From positions 1-32,812 of the forward strand of contig JAJRTO010000386.1 of assembly GCA_024278235.1 (NCBI GenBank): DNA of 32,812 nt, given 5' to 3'. The notes below the pieces were generated by a model. That model searched no databases. It was given only the letters and a program-made list of their open reading frames with translations, and was not told where the DNA came from. Made by a program: the position numbers and the translations under genes. Positions 16,721-25,336 of this stretch are shown one piece after another (position 1 is the first letter of the stretch; each line of letters opens with the position of its first letter). The DNA is from Candidatus Poribacteria bacterium (GTDB lineage Bacteria; Poribacteria; WGA-4E; JAJRTO01).

Positions 16721-17026
16721 ATCAAGCGGATTCATTGTCGCCTGACGCATACCAAGTCTATGCACTGACTCCTGACAGGAAGAGGGGACAATTCCGAAAG
16801 GTCTCACTTTGGTCGTTACGTAACAAAAGGCCATATTTTCGTTGAATGAAGCGGGAAAATCGGGTAAAATGGATCATACATTCAAGGAGACAACGGTGGA
16901 CGTCTGACTTTGATGTACGCCGTTGCTCTCATGGCTGAACTCGTGAGGCTTCCGTCTAGCATCCTGCCGGTTCAGCGACGTGAATCCTCAAGGACTTTTA
17001 GCCAATCATATGAGGAGGGATATGCG
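16721..17026. other. 306-bp intergenic region between two transcription units
   Basis: It separates the cohesin gene set from the next operon. It holds a good sigma70-like promoter (16842-16870) and the leader of the 17027 gene. An in-frame ATG at 16910 lacks a ribosome-binding site and is not used in this annotation. I see no clear terminator for the upstream set. Confidence 0.6.
16842..16870 (+). promoter_or_regulatory. sigma70-like promoter for the 17027-23811 operon
   Basis: TTGAAT (16842-16847), a 17-bp spacer, and TAAAAT (16865-16870) in otherwise AT-rich DNA. Transcription would begin near 16877, giving a leader of about 150 nt before the 17027 start codon. Confidence 0.6.
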
Positions 17027-17515
17027 ATGTTTGGGAAGTTCGGGCGAATCCACGGAACGCGAGGATGGCAATTCTGGGTTTGTAGCTGGAGTATCGTTCT
17101 GCTGTTACTGGGGAGTCTTGGGCTTGCACGTTCGGGCAAGACAGAACCTTTTTCCGCTGCCTTTGAGGGGATCCTGGTGGATGCGGACATCGGACCATTC
17201 AGAGCCGAAGTCCAACTCAAAGGAAATGTCGTGGAGAACAAACTTGGCGAGGGAACCTTTGATGCGCAAGGATACCTCAACCTTGCTACAGAAACAGGCC
17301 AGGGCAAGGTTACCATACACTTCAATGAAGGCACGATCAAAATGCAGGTAAGCGGTTACCAGGTGGAGGCGAACCGCTTTGCAGGGATCTATCGAATCCT
17401 TGAGGGTACGGATGACGATCTCGACGCCGAAGGAGGCACAGGGCGTCTCACCGGAACCTTTGACCTCACTGAGATGACCTTTCAAGGGAAAGCATGGGGC
17501 ACGATCCAGTATTGA
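17027..17515 (+). CDS. small exported beta-rich protein of unknown function
   Basis: ATG 17027 is preceded by GAGGAGGG (17012-17019), which decides the start over an upstream in-frame ATG at 16910. The 162-aa product has a basic N-terminus and one hydrophobic signal helix (WSIVLLLLGSLGLA, cut near ARS). The mature part alternates short beta-like strands with Gly-rich turns: GILVDADIGPF, GEGTFDAQGYLNLATETGQG, FAGIYRILEG, GGTGRLTGTFDLTEMTFQGK. The repeated 'G.G.f.G.f.l..m.f.G.a.G' ending recalls lipocalin- or dirigent-like barrels, but I recognise no family. It is first in the five-gene operon and lies 21 bp ahead of the SUMF1-BNR gene. Confidence 0.8.
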   Translation: MFGKFGRIHGTRGWQFWVCSWSIVLLLLGSLGLARSGKTEPFSAAFEGILVDADIGPFRAEVQLKGNVVENKLGEGTFDAQGYLNLATETGQGKVTIHFNEGTIKMQVSGYQVEANRFAGIYRILEGTDDDLDAEGGTGRLTGTFDLTEMTFQGKAWGTIQY

Positions 17516-17536
17516 GCCAATCTCCCGGGAGGAAGC

Positions 17537-19576
17537 ATGTTCGATATTGGGTTCTTTCGTGGACATATCTTACTCTATACAGCGAAACCACCAAGCGCAC
17601 TTGAGCACATCAACTCCATCGGTATGCGTCTCCGGTGCATCGAACCGGGGACCTTTCGGATGGGGTTTGAAGGGGAACCGCTTCCGGAAGATGTTGCAGG
17701 GAAACCTCACCGTCTGAACGGTGATTTCGACGAGAAACCCGCCCATTCGGTGACTATCACAGAACCATTTTACATCGGTATCTGTGAAGTCACCAATGCA
17801 CAGTATGAACAGTTCGATCCGGGGCATCGCAAACTCCGAGGCGCGCTCGGTTTCTCCAGAGAAGACGATGAAGCCGTTGTGTTCGTGGACTGGCATGATG
17901 CCACTCGCTTCTGCGAATGGCTCTCGGAGAGGGAAGGACTACCTTACCGTCTGCCGACGGAAGCCGAATGGGAGTATGCTTGCCGTGCGGGGACAAGCAC
18001 ACTGTTCCATACAGGCGCGGAACTCCCCGACGTATTCCATAAGAATGCGGGCCAGAGTTGGTATCCGGATGCGGCTCGCGGAGGGCCGAGTGAAATCTCT
18101 TCTCTGAAGGTCGGCCAAACTCCGTCCAATCCCTGGGGACTCTACGACATGCATGGGAATGTGGAGGAGTGGTGTTACGACTGGTACGGACCGTACGAGG
18201 CGGATGACCAGACAGACCCTGTAGGACGCGCTGATGGCGATTTTAAGGTGACCCGTGGTGGGAGTCACAGTACTGAGCTGTTTTATCTGCGCTCCGCCAA
18301 CCGCATGGGCATGCTGCCAGAGGACAAACACTGGCTCGTCGGTTTCCGGGTCGTGCTTGGGGAATTGCCACAAACGGAGCCATTGCCTGTGTCACCACCC
18401 GAACGCTACCAGCGCGATGTGAGACAGGAACGACCCACCGTCATTGCGGGAAAGCCTGATCCTGACAGACCTTACTTCAAAGGCCCACGTCAGTACGTCA
18501 AGGTTCCTGAAGGCTCCAACGGTCCGATGTTCCCGCATCACAATCACGATCCGGCGTTGGTTGCCTGCCCCAATGGAGATCTGTTGGCGATCTGGTACAC
18601 ATGTGTCGAAGAACGTGGCCGTGAACTGGGACTCCTGGTGAGTCGGCTGCGCCGTGGTGAAGAAGAATGGGAGCCGGCATCGGTATTCTGGAATACCCCG
18701 GACCGTAATAACCATGCCCCGGCCTTCTGGTTCGACGGGAAGGACACGCTCTATCACTTCTGTGGGCTTTCAGTGGCGGCCACGTGGGGCAACCTGGCGA
18801 CCACCCTGCGCACCTCAAAGGATAACGGCGTCACCTGGTCGCGAGCACGCCTGATCATCCCGGAACATGGCACGCGTCATATGCCAGTGGAATCCGTATT
18901 CCGAGCACAGGATGGTTCCATCGTCCTCCCGTGCGATGCGGTCACAGGCGGTCGTGGCGGCACGGCAATTTGGATCAGCCGCGATGAAGGTGAAACCTGG
19001 GAAGACGCTGGTGGCACGATCGCAGGGATCCATGCCGGAGTGGTACAACTCAAGGATGGCCGGTTGATGGCCTTCGGGCGGGGAGACAATATCGATGACA
19101 GGATGCCCAGGAGCATTTCCGAGGATATGGGTAAAACCTGGACCTACAGTGCCACTCCTTTCCCACCGATCAGCGGCGGCCAGCGTCTCGTGTTGTTGCG
19201 GCTTCGAGAAGGACCGATCTTCCTCGCATCGTTCACCGGTCCGAACCGCAGGGATCCTGAACCGATATGGATCACGGATGCTTCAGGAACGGAGCGACCG
19301 GTCACAGGGCTTTTTGGAGCGATCTCCTTCGATGAAGGCGAGACGTGGCCGCACATCCGCCTGATCAGCGATGATGGACCCGGACGCCAGGTAGAGACGA
19401 TGGATGGGCATCTGTTCACGATGGGATTCAGCAACGCGGAACCCGGCGGGTATATGTCTGTCTGTCAGGATGCCGAGGGGACGGTCCATCTGATCAGTAG
19501 CCGGCAGCACTATGCGTTCAACCTGGCATGGCTGAAAATGCCTCCGCCGGCTTCAGCAACGCACGGTGATCCTTGA
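17537..19576 (+). CDS. SUMF1/FGE-like domain fused to a BNR-repeat (sialidase-like) domain
   Basis: The 679-aa product starts at ATG 17537 after GGGAGG (17527-17532). No signal peptide is visible, so it is probably cytoplasmic. Residues ~28-275 are an FGE-sulfatase/SUMF1 domain: SIGMRLRCIEPGTFRMG, YRLPTEAEWEYACRAGT (~137), NVEEWCYDWYG (~206), VTRGGSHS (~240), VGFRVVLGE (~268). True formylglycine-generating enzymes have a cysteine pair between RGGS and GFR; here that stretch (SHSTELFYLRSANRMGML) has none, so sulfatase maturation is unlikely and a binding or other role is more probable. Residues ~310-665 are a BNR-type propeller with four Asp-boxes: SKDNGVTW (~427), SRDEGETW (~480), SEDMGKTW (~527), SFDEGETW (~596). 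This fold is typical of exo-sialidases and other glycan-acting proteins. It sits 15 bp before the URO-D-like gene. Confidence 0.88.
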   Translation: MFDIGFFRGHILLYTAKPPSALEHINSIGMRLRCIEPGTFRMGFEGEPLPEDVAGKPHRLNGDFDEKPAHSVTITEPFYIGICEVTNAQYEQFDPGHRKLRGALGFSREDDEAVVFVDWHDATRFCEWLSEREGLPYRLPTEAEWEYACRAGTSTLFHTGAELPDVFHKNAGQSWYPDAARGGPSEISSLKVGQTPSNPWGLYDMHGNVEEWCYDWYGPYEADDQTDPVGRADGDFKVTRGGSHSTELFYLRSANRMGMLPEDKHWLVGFRVVLGELPQTEPLPVSPPERYQRDVRQERPTVIAGKPDPDRPYFKGPRQYVKVPEGSNGPMFPHHNHDPALVACPNGDLLAIWYTCVEERGRELGLLVSRLRRGEEEWEPASVFWNTPDRNNHAPAFWFDGKDTLYHFCGLSVAATWGNLATTLRTSKDNGVTWSRARLIIPEHGTRHMPVESVFRAQDGSIVLPCDAVTGGRGGTAIWISRDEGETWEDAGGTIAGIHAGVVQLKDGRLMAFGRGDNIDDRMPRSISEDMGKTWTYSATPFPPISGGQRLVLLRLREGPIFLASFTGPNRRDPEPIWITDASGTERPVTGLFGAISFDEGETWPHIRLISDDGPGRQVETMDGHLFTMGFSNAEPGGYMSVCQDAEGTVHLISSRQHYAFNLAWLKMPPPASATHGDP

Positions 19577-19591
19577 GGGAGCACCACACAG

Positions 19592-20701
19592 ATGCAGTCG
19601 TCGAGGAAATCGATGGGGAGAGCCGAGTCACTCATCAGCTATATCGCACTCAGTGCACCGGCGACCCGCAGACCTGCCAGTGGCGGTGAGCCTTTCCTAC
19701 GCCCCGAGGTCGGTTTCACTCCCAAGTGGTATCATGATGCACTTGGAATTGACTTCGGAGAACGCTGGCACACGGAACCTGTCTACCGACAGGATTCAAT
19801 CCGGCGGATGGCGGATGAGGTGCAGCGAAGGTTTGGCAAGCGCAACATCGGTTGGATTTCTGACCCCGATGAGCCGAAGGATCTGCTCACAGGGACGTTC
19901 GGTGCATGCACGGTGGCCGCGATTTATGGTATTCCCATCATCTATGCATCCGATAACTGGCCCAACTGCGCTCACCAGTATCTTCGTGCAGAACAGGTCG
20001 ATTCTCTGGAGCCTCCTGATCTGGATTCCAACCCGTTTTTCAACCGCTTGATGCAGCAGGTAGAGTGGATCGCTCAGGAAGTGGGGCAGGTTGAGGGATA
20101 CATCAACTGGCAGGGCGTTCTGAATAACGCTTATCGGCTCCGAGGCGAGGAACTGTTTGTGGACATGGCTCTTGAACCCGGCCGGGCTCAACATCTGTTT
20201 GCGTGTGTGGCCACGACGATGCAGGATGCAGCTCAACGGCTCTATGACCGTCAGCGCCAGACGGGCATCGATGTCCAGCACTTCACCGTCAGCAACTGCC
20301 TGGTCAATATGGTATCTGCAGAGCAATACCGGGAATTGCTCCTACCGCATGATCAACACTTTGCGGAGATGTTTGGGCTCCTCGGCATCCATAACTGCGC
20401 CTGGAACGCGGATCCATACATTCCCCAATATGCTCGTATTTCTAACGTCGGCTATATCGATATGGGACTGAAATCGGATCTGGTCGCAGCAAAAGCGGCT
20501 TTCCCAGATGCACGCCGGGCGATCATGTATCCACCGACGGATCTGGAGAACAAGCCATTTACGGAGATACAGAGTGATCTGGAGCGGATCGCCCGCGAAT
20601 ACGCCCCCTGCGACATCGTATTTGCAGATATTGAATCGGGAACGCCGGACGAGCGGACCGTGGCCATCATGAATCTCTGCCAAAGGTTTCACGGGGCTTG
20701 A
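19592..20701 (+). CDS. uroporphyrinogen decarboxylase (URO-D)-like family protein
   Basis: The 369-aa product starts at ATG 19592, with GAGGGAG (19575-19581) upstream. It lacks the RQAGR motif of true haem-pathway HemE. The layout (GEPFLRPEVGFTPKWYHDAL near the N-terminus, TMQDAAQRLYDRQRQTGIDV, YRELLLPHDQHFAEMFG, then GIHNCAWNADPYIP at ~264 and a final TDLENKPFTEIQSDLERI) fits the broad URO-D/MtaA-CmuA superfamily TIM barrel. In the methyltransferase branch an H-x-C motif before the second half binds zinc; HNC here could be that site. A corrinoid- or methyl-transfer role is possible but unproven. No signal peptide is seen. It is tightly packed in the operon: 15 bp after the SUMF1-BNR gene and 1 bp before the TPR gene. 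Confidence 0.75.
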   Translation: MQSSRKSMGRAESLISYIALSAPATRRPASGGEPFLRPEVGFTPKWYHDALGIDFGERWHTEPVYRQDSIRRMADEVQRRFGKRNIGWISDPDEPKDLLTGTFGACTVAAIYGIPIIYASDNWPNCAHQYLRAEQVDSLEPPDLDSNPFFNRLMQQVEWIAQEVGQVEGYINWQGVLNNAYRLRGEELFVDMALEPGRAQHLFACVATTMQDAAQRLYDRQRQTGIDVQHFTVSNCLVNMVSAEQYRELLLPHDQHFAEMFGLLGIHNCAWNADPYIPQYARISNVGYIDMGLKSDLVAAKAAFPDARRAIMYPPTDLENKPFTEIQSDLERIAREYAPCDIVFADIESGTPDERTVAIMNLCQRFHGA

Positions 20702-20702
20702 T

Positions 20703-22172
20703 ATGTCATATAGTCCCAGGTACGATAGAAGTGAACCTCGTCTGAAAGCCCAGAAAACGCCTCCGAAACCACAACTTACCCGCGCACTTCTGTTTCTATG
20801 GATGTTCGCTATCCTGCAATCCGCTTGGGGGGGTGATCTATCCAGGGCACAGTCCCACCTAGATAAGGCCGTTCAGTATTACGAACAGGGACGTTTTGCC
20901 GAAGCATTGGCGGAGTTCAAACAGGCTCAGCAACTATCTCCGCAGTCTGCTATGCCACACGTCGGGCTCGGTCTGATCTACTCAGCACAGGGAAAATCCG
21001 ATCAGGCGATTGCTGAGATGAACAAAGCTCTGCAGATGGATCCCACGTTTGCTCCTGCATACAAGGAACTGGGCGATCTCTTTTGGAAACAGCGTCAGTA
21101 TGATCAATCTGAGGTGCACTACCAGAAGGCTGTCGAATTAGATTCTCAGATGGTCTCAGCGTACATGGGTCTTGGACTCGTACTGGCTTCACAGCGCAGA
21201 TTCCCGGAAGCTCTCGAACAGTTTTCACAAGCCCAGGAACTCGAACCGAATCGTCCATCGGTCTACTACAATCTCGGACAGACATATACGTGGATGGGGA
21301 GATTCTCAGAGGCGGTTGAGGCGTTTCGTATGGCAACTCAGCTTGATCCGGATCACGCGGCTTCCTACTATGAATTGGGAATTGCTTATGCCCGTCTCAA
21401 GCAATTGCCGGAAGCCATCAGGGCACTGGAACAAGCTGTCCAACGAAATCCACGCCATAAGGCAGCCCATTTCAATCTGTCACGTCTTTACACCCAAGTC
21501 GGAAAATCAGCGCAAGCACAGACTGAAATTCGTCTATTCGAGTCGCTTCATAAGATCGATGAAGAGGCAAAACCCTATCAGCGCAAGCTGTTGAGCAACC
21601 CGGAGGATTTAGAGGCACGGTATATGTTGGCCCAAATATACTACCGTTCTGGATGGCTCGAAGATGCTCTGGAACAGTGTGAACTCTTGCTGTCCATCCA
21701 GCCTCGTTTCATACCCGCATACGTTGGCCTGATAGACATCTCCATGTCGCAGGAGCGTCTGGATGTGGCGCTATCCTGGGCGAAACGATTTGTTGCCCTT
21801 CAGCCTGAGTTGGCATTGGGACATCATTATCTCGGTCTGATCTATGCGGCCCAGGGCTCCGTTGATTTGGCTATCAAGGAATACAAAGCGGCTATCGCTA
21901 TCGATCCTGAATCTGCCCCGGCGTACAATAATCTGGCATGGCTCTATGCAGAGAATAATAGAAACCTTGATGAAGCGATCACATTATGCAAAAAGGCTAT
22001 CGAGCGAGAACCTAAAGTGTCCTATCGAGATACACTGGCGATGATCTACTATAAGATGGGAATGTATGACCAAGCGCTCACTGAAATGTCGAAGGTAATG
22101 GAACAGGAACCGAATCATCCATCTTATGTTCAACACTGGGATATGATCAAGAATGCAGTCGAACGTCGTTAA
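20703..22172 (+). CDS. membrane-anchored or exported TPR-repeat protein
   Basis: The 489-aa product starts at ATG 20703, one base after the preceding stop, with no strong Shine-Dalgarno, so translational coupling is likely. A basic N-terminus (residues 1-25) precedes one hydrophobic helix (LLFLWMFAILQSAWGG, ~29-44), either a signal peptide or anchor. From ~45 to 485 there are about eleven to twelve 34-residue TPR units (AVQYYEQGRFAEALAEFKQA, AYKELGDLFWKQRQYDQSEV and others), with a longer break near residues 285-300. It is a protein-interaction scaffold, probably facing the periplasm. The next gene (FG-GAP/ASPIC) overlaps its 3' end by 20 bp. In my memory TPR and ASPIC/UnbV modules often adjoin or fuse, which supports a joint function. 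Confidence 0.85.
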   Translation: MSYSPRYDRSEPRLKAQKTPPKPQLTRALLFLWMFAILQSAWGGDLSRAQSHLDKAVQYYEQGRFAEALAEFKQAQQLSPQSAMPHVGLGLIYSAQGKSDQAIAEMNKALQMDPTFAPAYKELGDLFWKQRQYDQSEVHYQKAVELDSQMVSAYMGLGLVLASQRRFPEALEQFSQAQELEPNRPSVYYNLGQTYTWMGRFSEAVEAFRMATQLDPDHAASYYELGIAYARLKQLPEAIRALEQAVQRNPRHKAAHFNLSRLYTQVGKSAQAQTEIRLFESLHKIDEEAKPYQRKLLSNPEDLEARYMLAQIYYRSGWLEDALEQCELLLSIQPRFIPAYVGLIDISMSQERLDVALSWAKRFVALQPELALGHHYLGLIYAAQGSVDLAIKEYKAAIAIDPESAPAYNNLAWLYAENNRNLDEAITLCKKAIEREPKVSYRDTLAMIYYKMGMYDQALTEMSKVMEQEPNHPSYVQHWDMIKNAVERR

Positions 22173-23811
22173 ATGCCTGCCCGTTGTCTACTCGATCATC
22201 ATCGCAGCCATCCTTACTCCGTCCTCAGCCCAGGAGACGGTTCATTTCAAGGATGTCACCTATGAATCGGGAATCCGGTTTCGGCATTTTCTAGGACGGA
22301 GTGGCAAACGATACATCCTTGAGACCGTGGGCTCTGGCTGCGCATTCTTCGACTATGACAACGATGGGTATCTGGACATCTATTTTGTCAATGGTGCGAG
22401 TCTGCCAGGGTCCCGCCAGATCGAGGCGAAGAACGCACTCTATCGAAATAATGGCGATGGGACATTCACCGATGTGACCGAAACAGCAGGTGTCGGAGAT
22501 AAGGGATACGGCATTGGATGCGGTGTCGGAGATTATGACAACGATGGCTTCCTGGATCTGTATGTCACCAACTTCCGGCGCAACACGCTGTACCACAATG
22601 ACGGGGATGGAAGTTTCTCCGATGTGACCGAACAGGCGGGTGTGGAATGTGAAGTGTGGAGTTCCAGTTGCGCCTTTATCGATTACGATCAGGATGGTGA
22701 TCTGGATCTCTATGTCGTGAATTACCTCGACTTTGCGCTGCGGGACCACAAAAAATGTGGCAAGGGGCTTCGCCTGGACTGTGGTCCTAGTGAGTATCCC
22801 GGAGCATCTGACAGGCTCTATCGAAACAACGGTGATGGGACATTCACGGATGTGACCAAAGCTGCCGGTATCTTCAATCCCGAAGGCAAAGGGCTTGGCA
22901 TCGCATGTGGGGATTATGACAACGACGGAGATATGGACATCCACATCGCTAATGACGATACACGTAACTTCCTCTATCGGAACAACGGCAACGGCACGTT
23001 TAGCGATGTGGCCCTGCTGGTCGGCGTTGGATTCAGTGAGCATGGTGAACCCGAAGGAGGTATGGGCACGAGCTTTGGCGATTACGATAACGATGGCTAT
23101 CTGGATCTTGTCGTCACCAATTATCAGGATCAGATCAATACACTGTATCATAATGATGGTCTTGGCTTGTTTTCCGATGTGTCGCACATTTCCCGTACCG
23201 GGCCAATGAGTTATCCTTCAGTCGCCTGGGGAACCGCATTTATTGACTATGATAATGATGGCTGGTCTGACTTGTTTGTTACCAATGGACATCTCCTGGA
23301 CAACGTTGAGAAGTTCGATAAGACCAGCACGTACAAGCAACCCAACTTCTTGTTTAGAAATCAGCGGGATGGCACGTTCACGGAGGTAGGTGAGGTGTTA
23401 GGGATGGACTCGGATGGGAGCATGTCGAGCAGGGGAAGTGCTTTTGGAGATTATGACAACGATGGGGATGTGGACATCCTGATCTCCAATAGCGATCAGC
23501 CGCCCACCTTACTTCGGAATGAAGGTGGCAATCAGAACAACTGGATCGGTGTTCGTTTGATCGGAACACAGAGCAACCGGTTGGCTATCGGAGCACGTGT
23601 GAAAATAACAGCAAATGGGGAGGTTCAAACGAAAGAGATCACGGGCGGGTCGAGTTACGCTTCGGCAAGCGACTTTAGACTACTCTTTGGGATCGGAAAA
23701 GCATCTAACGTCGAACGACTCGATATCTCATGGCCTACAGGTTTATCCACAACGGAGCATCCGATAAAAGTAAACCGATACCTGACCTTCATCGAGGGTG
23801 GAAATAAGTAG
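22153..23811 (+). CDS. exported FG-GAP/VCBS-repeat protein with ASPIC/UnbV domain (CRTAC1-like)
   Basis: The 552-aa product starts at ATG 22153, inside the end of the TPR gene, without a clear Shine-Dalgarno. Its signal peptide (~1-26) ends TPSSA before QETVHF. Residues ~27-450 contain about seven repeats of the kind FFDYDNDGYLDIYFVN...LYRNNGDGTFTDVTE, whose D-x-D-x-D-G-x-x-D loops bind calcium in integrin-like propellers. Residues ~455-548 match the ASPIC/UnbV domain: NWIGVRLIGTQSNRLAIGAR, SYASASDFRLLFGIG, ERLDISWPTG. A cysteine-containing loop (KKCGKGLRLDCGPSEYPG, ~198-215) may form a disulfide. Likely an extracellular binding protein. It is the last gene of the operon, and its stop codon begins the terminator stem. 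Confidence 0.92.
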   Translation: MQSNVVKCLPVVYSIIIAAILTPSSAQETVHFKDVTYESGIRFRHFLGRSGKRYILETVGSGCAFFDYDNDGYLDIYFVNGASLPGSRQIEAKNALYRNNGDGTFTDVTETAGVGDKGYGIGCGVGDYDNDGFLDLYVTNFRRNTLYHNDGDGSFSDVTEQAGVECEVWSSSCAFIDYDQDGDLDLYVVNYLDFALRDHKKCGKGLRLDCGPSEYPGASDRLYRNNGDGTFTDVTKAAGIFNPEGKGLGIACGDYDNDGDMDIHIANDDTRNFLYRNNGNGTFSDVALLVGVGFSEHGEPEGGMGTSFGDYDNDGYLDLVVTNYQDQINTLYHNDGLGLFSDVSHISRTGPMSYPSVAWGTAFIDYDNDGWSDLFVTNGHLLDNVEKFDKTSTYKQPNFLFRNQRDGTFTEVGEVLGMDSDGSMSSRGSAFGDYDNDGDVDILISNSDQPPTLLRNEGGNQNNWIGVRLIGTQSNRLAIGARVKITANGEVQTKEITGGSSYASASDFRLLFGIGKASNVERLDISWPTGLSTTEHPIKVNRYLTFIEGGNK

Positions 23812-23854
23812 GAGCAAAGTATTCGCACGCAGAGGTAAGAATGCTTTGCTCCTA
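23809..23854. terminator. bidirectional hairpin terminator between convergent genes
   Basis: TAGGAGCAAAGTATTC (23809-23824) and GAATGCTTTGCTCCTA (23839-23854) form a 16-bp stem with one mismatch around a 14-nt loop. The left arm begins with the TAG stop of the FG-GAP/ASPIC gene; TTCGTT follows on the + strand, and CTTATTTCC would follow on the - strand. Its place between converging stops fits a shared terminator. Confidence 0.7.
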
Positions 23855-23860
23855 TTCGTT

Positions 23861-24565
23861 CTAGCGATATGTTTTGAGCATTGCCCAGGTCGTTGCCAGC
23901 TTATCTTTGGGATCCACAGCCAGGTTGATATTTTCTGGCAGAAGAACCTCCAATGAGAAAACTCTCAGATTTCTGTCCTTCGCCGGTGGTGGATCGGGTT
24001 GCCACTCGTCGTTCGTAAACCAGATGGCTAACTGCGCTTTCATACCGGCCTCAAACTCGATAATACCCGTAGTCTGATCGTCATTGATAATGACCTTGCC
24101 CTCCGGGTCCGCGGTACCAGCCTCTAATATCTCTGTAAACCGTTCCCCCAGGGCTTCATCTGCCTTGACTCGGGTGTGCAGAATGAGCACCTCGCCCTGC
24201 TGCTGGGTTGCAATATCCTCTGCAAGCTTCTTCACACCATTGAGCCCATGAAAACGTCCCGTGAGATCGATTTCGGCGAAGATACCTTTCTTCGTATCTT
24301 CCGGAACGAGCTGGTGGCTCTCCGAATCGATGATGAATCGGTATTTTCCCGGAAACGGAAAGACGACCCAATCGGGCGTAACAATCGGCTCACGAGCCCC
24401 CCAGAACCCCCATCCTGCATTTTCATTGGCGGGTTTTTCTCCGTGAAAATTACCCAGATCCATCAACTCAACTGACGTAAACTTGACTGGAGCTTCCACA
24501 TCTGCCCACGCGAATCCAGCGATAAGACAGAGTGTCAGAACCAGAAAACAGGAACGCATTACCAT
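23861..24565 (-). CDS. small exported protein of unknown function
   Basis: The 234-aa product starts at the complement of 24563-24565, with AAAGGAGG seven bases upstream on the minus strand. Residues 1-21 are a signal peptide (FLVLTLCLIAGFAWA). The mature part includes VKFTSVELMDLGNFHGEKP, GRFHGLNGVKKLAEDIATQQ, GEVLILHTRVKADEALG, and a C-terminal VFSLEVLLPENINLAVDPKD followed by KLATTWAMLKTYR. The VLLPENINL...VDP.DKLATTWA ending looks like a recurring motif in small exported proteins of this group, but I recognise no named domain. It is the only confident minus-strand gene here, is transcribed alone from its own promoter, and shares the hairpin terminator with the operon to its left. Codon use looks like its neighbours. 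Confidence 0.85.
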   Translation of the reverse strand: MVMRSCFLVLTLCLIAGFAWADVEAPVKFTSVELMDLGNFHGEKPANENAGWGFWGAREPIVTPDWVVFPFPGKYRFIIDSESHQLVPEDTKKGIFAEIDLTGRFHGLNGVKKLAEDIATQQQGEVLILHTRVKADEALGERFTEILEAGTADPEGKVIINDDQTTGIIEFEAGMKAQLAIWFTNDEWQPDPPPAKDRNLRVFSLEVLLPENINLAVDPKDKLATTWAMLKTYR

Positions 24566-24597
24566 AGTCTATCCTCCTTTCAACGATTCATGATTTT

Positions 24598-24625
24598 ATT
24601 ATACACCAATCTCCAGCAAAGTCAA
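24598..24625 (-). promoter_or_regulatory. strong sigma70-like promoter of the minus-strand exported-protein gene
   Basis: On the minus strand, TTGACT (complement of 24620-24625), a 16-bp spacer, and a perfect TATAAT (complement of 24598-24603). The start codon lies about 33 bp downstream of the -10 box, giving a short leader that contains AAAGGAGG. Confidence 0.75.
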
Positions 24626-24718
24626 ATTAAAACTTGTGCGATCGCGTCGATACGCCACAACAACAAAGATTGGACACTAAGACGCTGCCTGGGGAATTTC
24701 TATTGTGCGATTTGGTAG

Positions 24719-25235
24719 CTAACACTTTTGTGTTTGGTACTTTATCTCTAACTTCTCTGGCCACTGCCACCCCGTGAATAATCGTGCAAAGAAACTTTGG
24801 ATCCTATCGAGCGTCAGCGAACGCAGGATCCTCGTGAAAGAGCAAAGCCCCACCAGAAGCAAGCCGGTCGTTCGTTGCCCCTTATGAGCCCAGATCGTCT
24901 CCCCAGCTTCTTCCTTGCGTGTCCCCTCTCCCAATATCAGCGCCATGTTCACGTGGAAAGTGCTCTCCAATGTCACCGTACAATCCCGCAGGAAGTGGAA
25001 ATGCCCTCCCCTGATAGCAGAGCCCAACATCTAAGATATTGGCGAAAATCCCTCGCTTGAGCCACTGTTCGTAGACTCCGGAGGTGTCTATGAAACTCGT
25101 TCGATAGATGCTGCTGGGTACATTGGCTGTGGGCGTGCTCTGGAGGTCCACAGATATGTAGAAGTAGCCTACCTGCTTCCTCCATTCCTCGGTGTGATAC
25201 ATAGCTCTGACATCGTGCAGGGCTACGTTCGGCAT
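24719..25235 (-). pseudogene. probable degraded minus-strand reading frame
   Basis: A minus-strand frame from the complement of 25235 reads MPNVALHDVRAMYHTEEWRK, then QVGYFYISVDLQSTPTANVP, then an SSIYRTSFIDTSGVYEQWLK stretch. It looks protein-like and non-repetitive up to about NILDVGLCYQG near 25008, then ends at 24882. A different frame takes over with GGHFHFLRDCTVTLE, then FHVNMALILGEGTRKEEAG, running to 24719. A single frameshift near 25005 would join them into one product of about 170 residues. I do not recognise the family. A short real gene of 117 codons (24882-25235) is the alternative. Confidence 0.3.
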
Positions 25236-25336
25236 AGCGGAATCCCCGCAAATTCATGAAACAAATCGCCCTTCCGGTGGTTCTCATAGATAGTATGCCC
25301 AAAATGTATCCAACAACAGTTTCACCGGAGGTCCCC

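Larger units (their letters stand above)
24566..25336. other. 770-bp region without an intact gene
   Basis: Next to the minus-strand gene it carries that gene's promoter (24598-24625) in an AT-rich patch. The middle holds a probable degraded minus-strand coding region (24719-25235). The last ~100 bp lead into the FlgT-like gene; I see no strong promoter there. Confidence 0.55.

Noticed and set aside
16910-17026. upstream in-frame start for the small exported protein
   Set aside because: No ribosome-binding site, and it would add 39 residues in front of a normal signal peptide; ATG 17027 has GAGGAGGG at good spacing.
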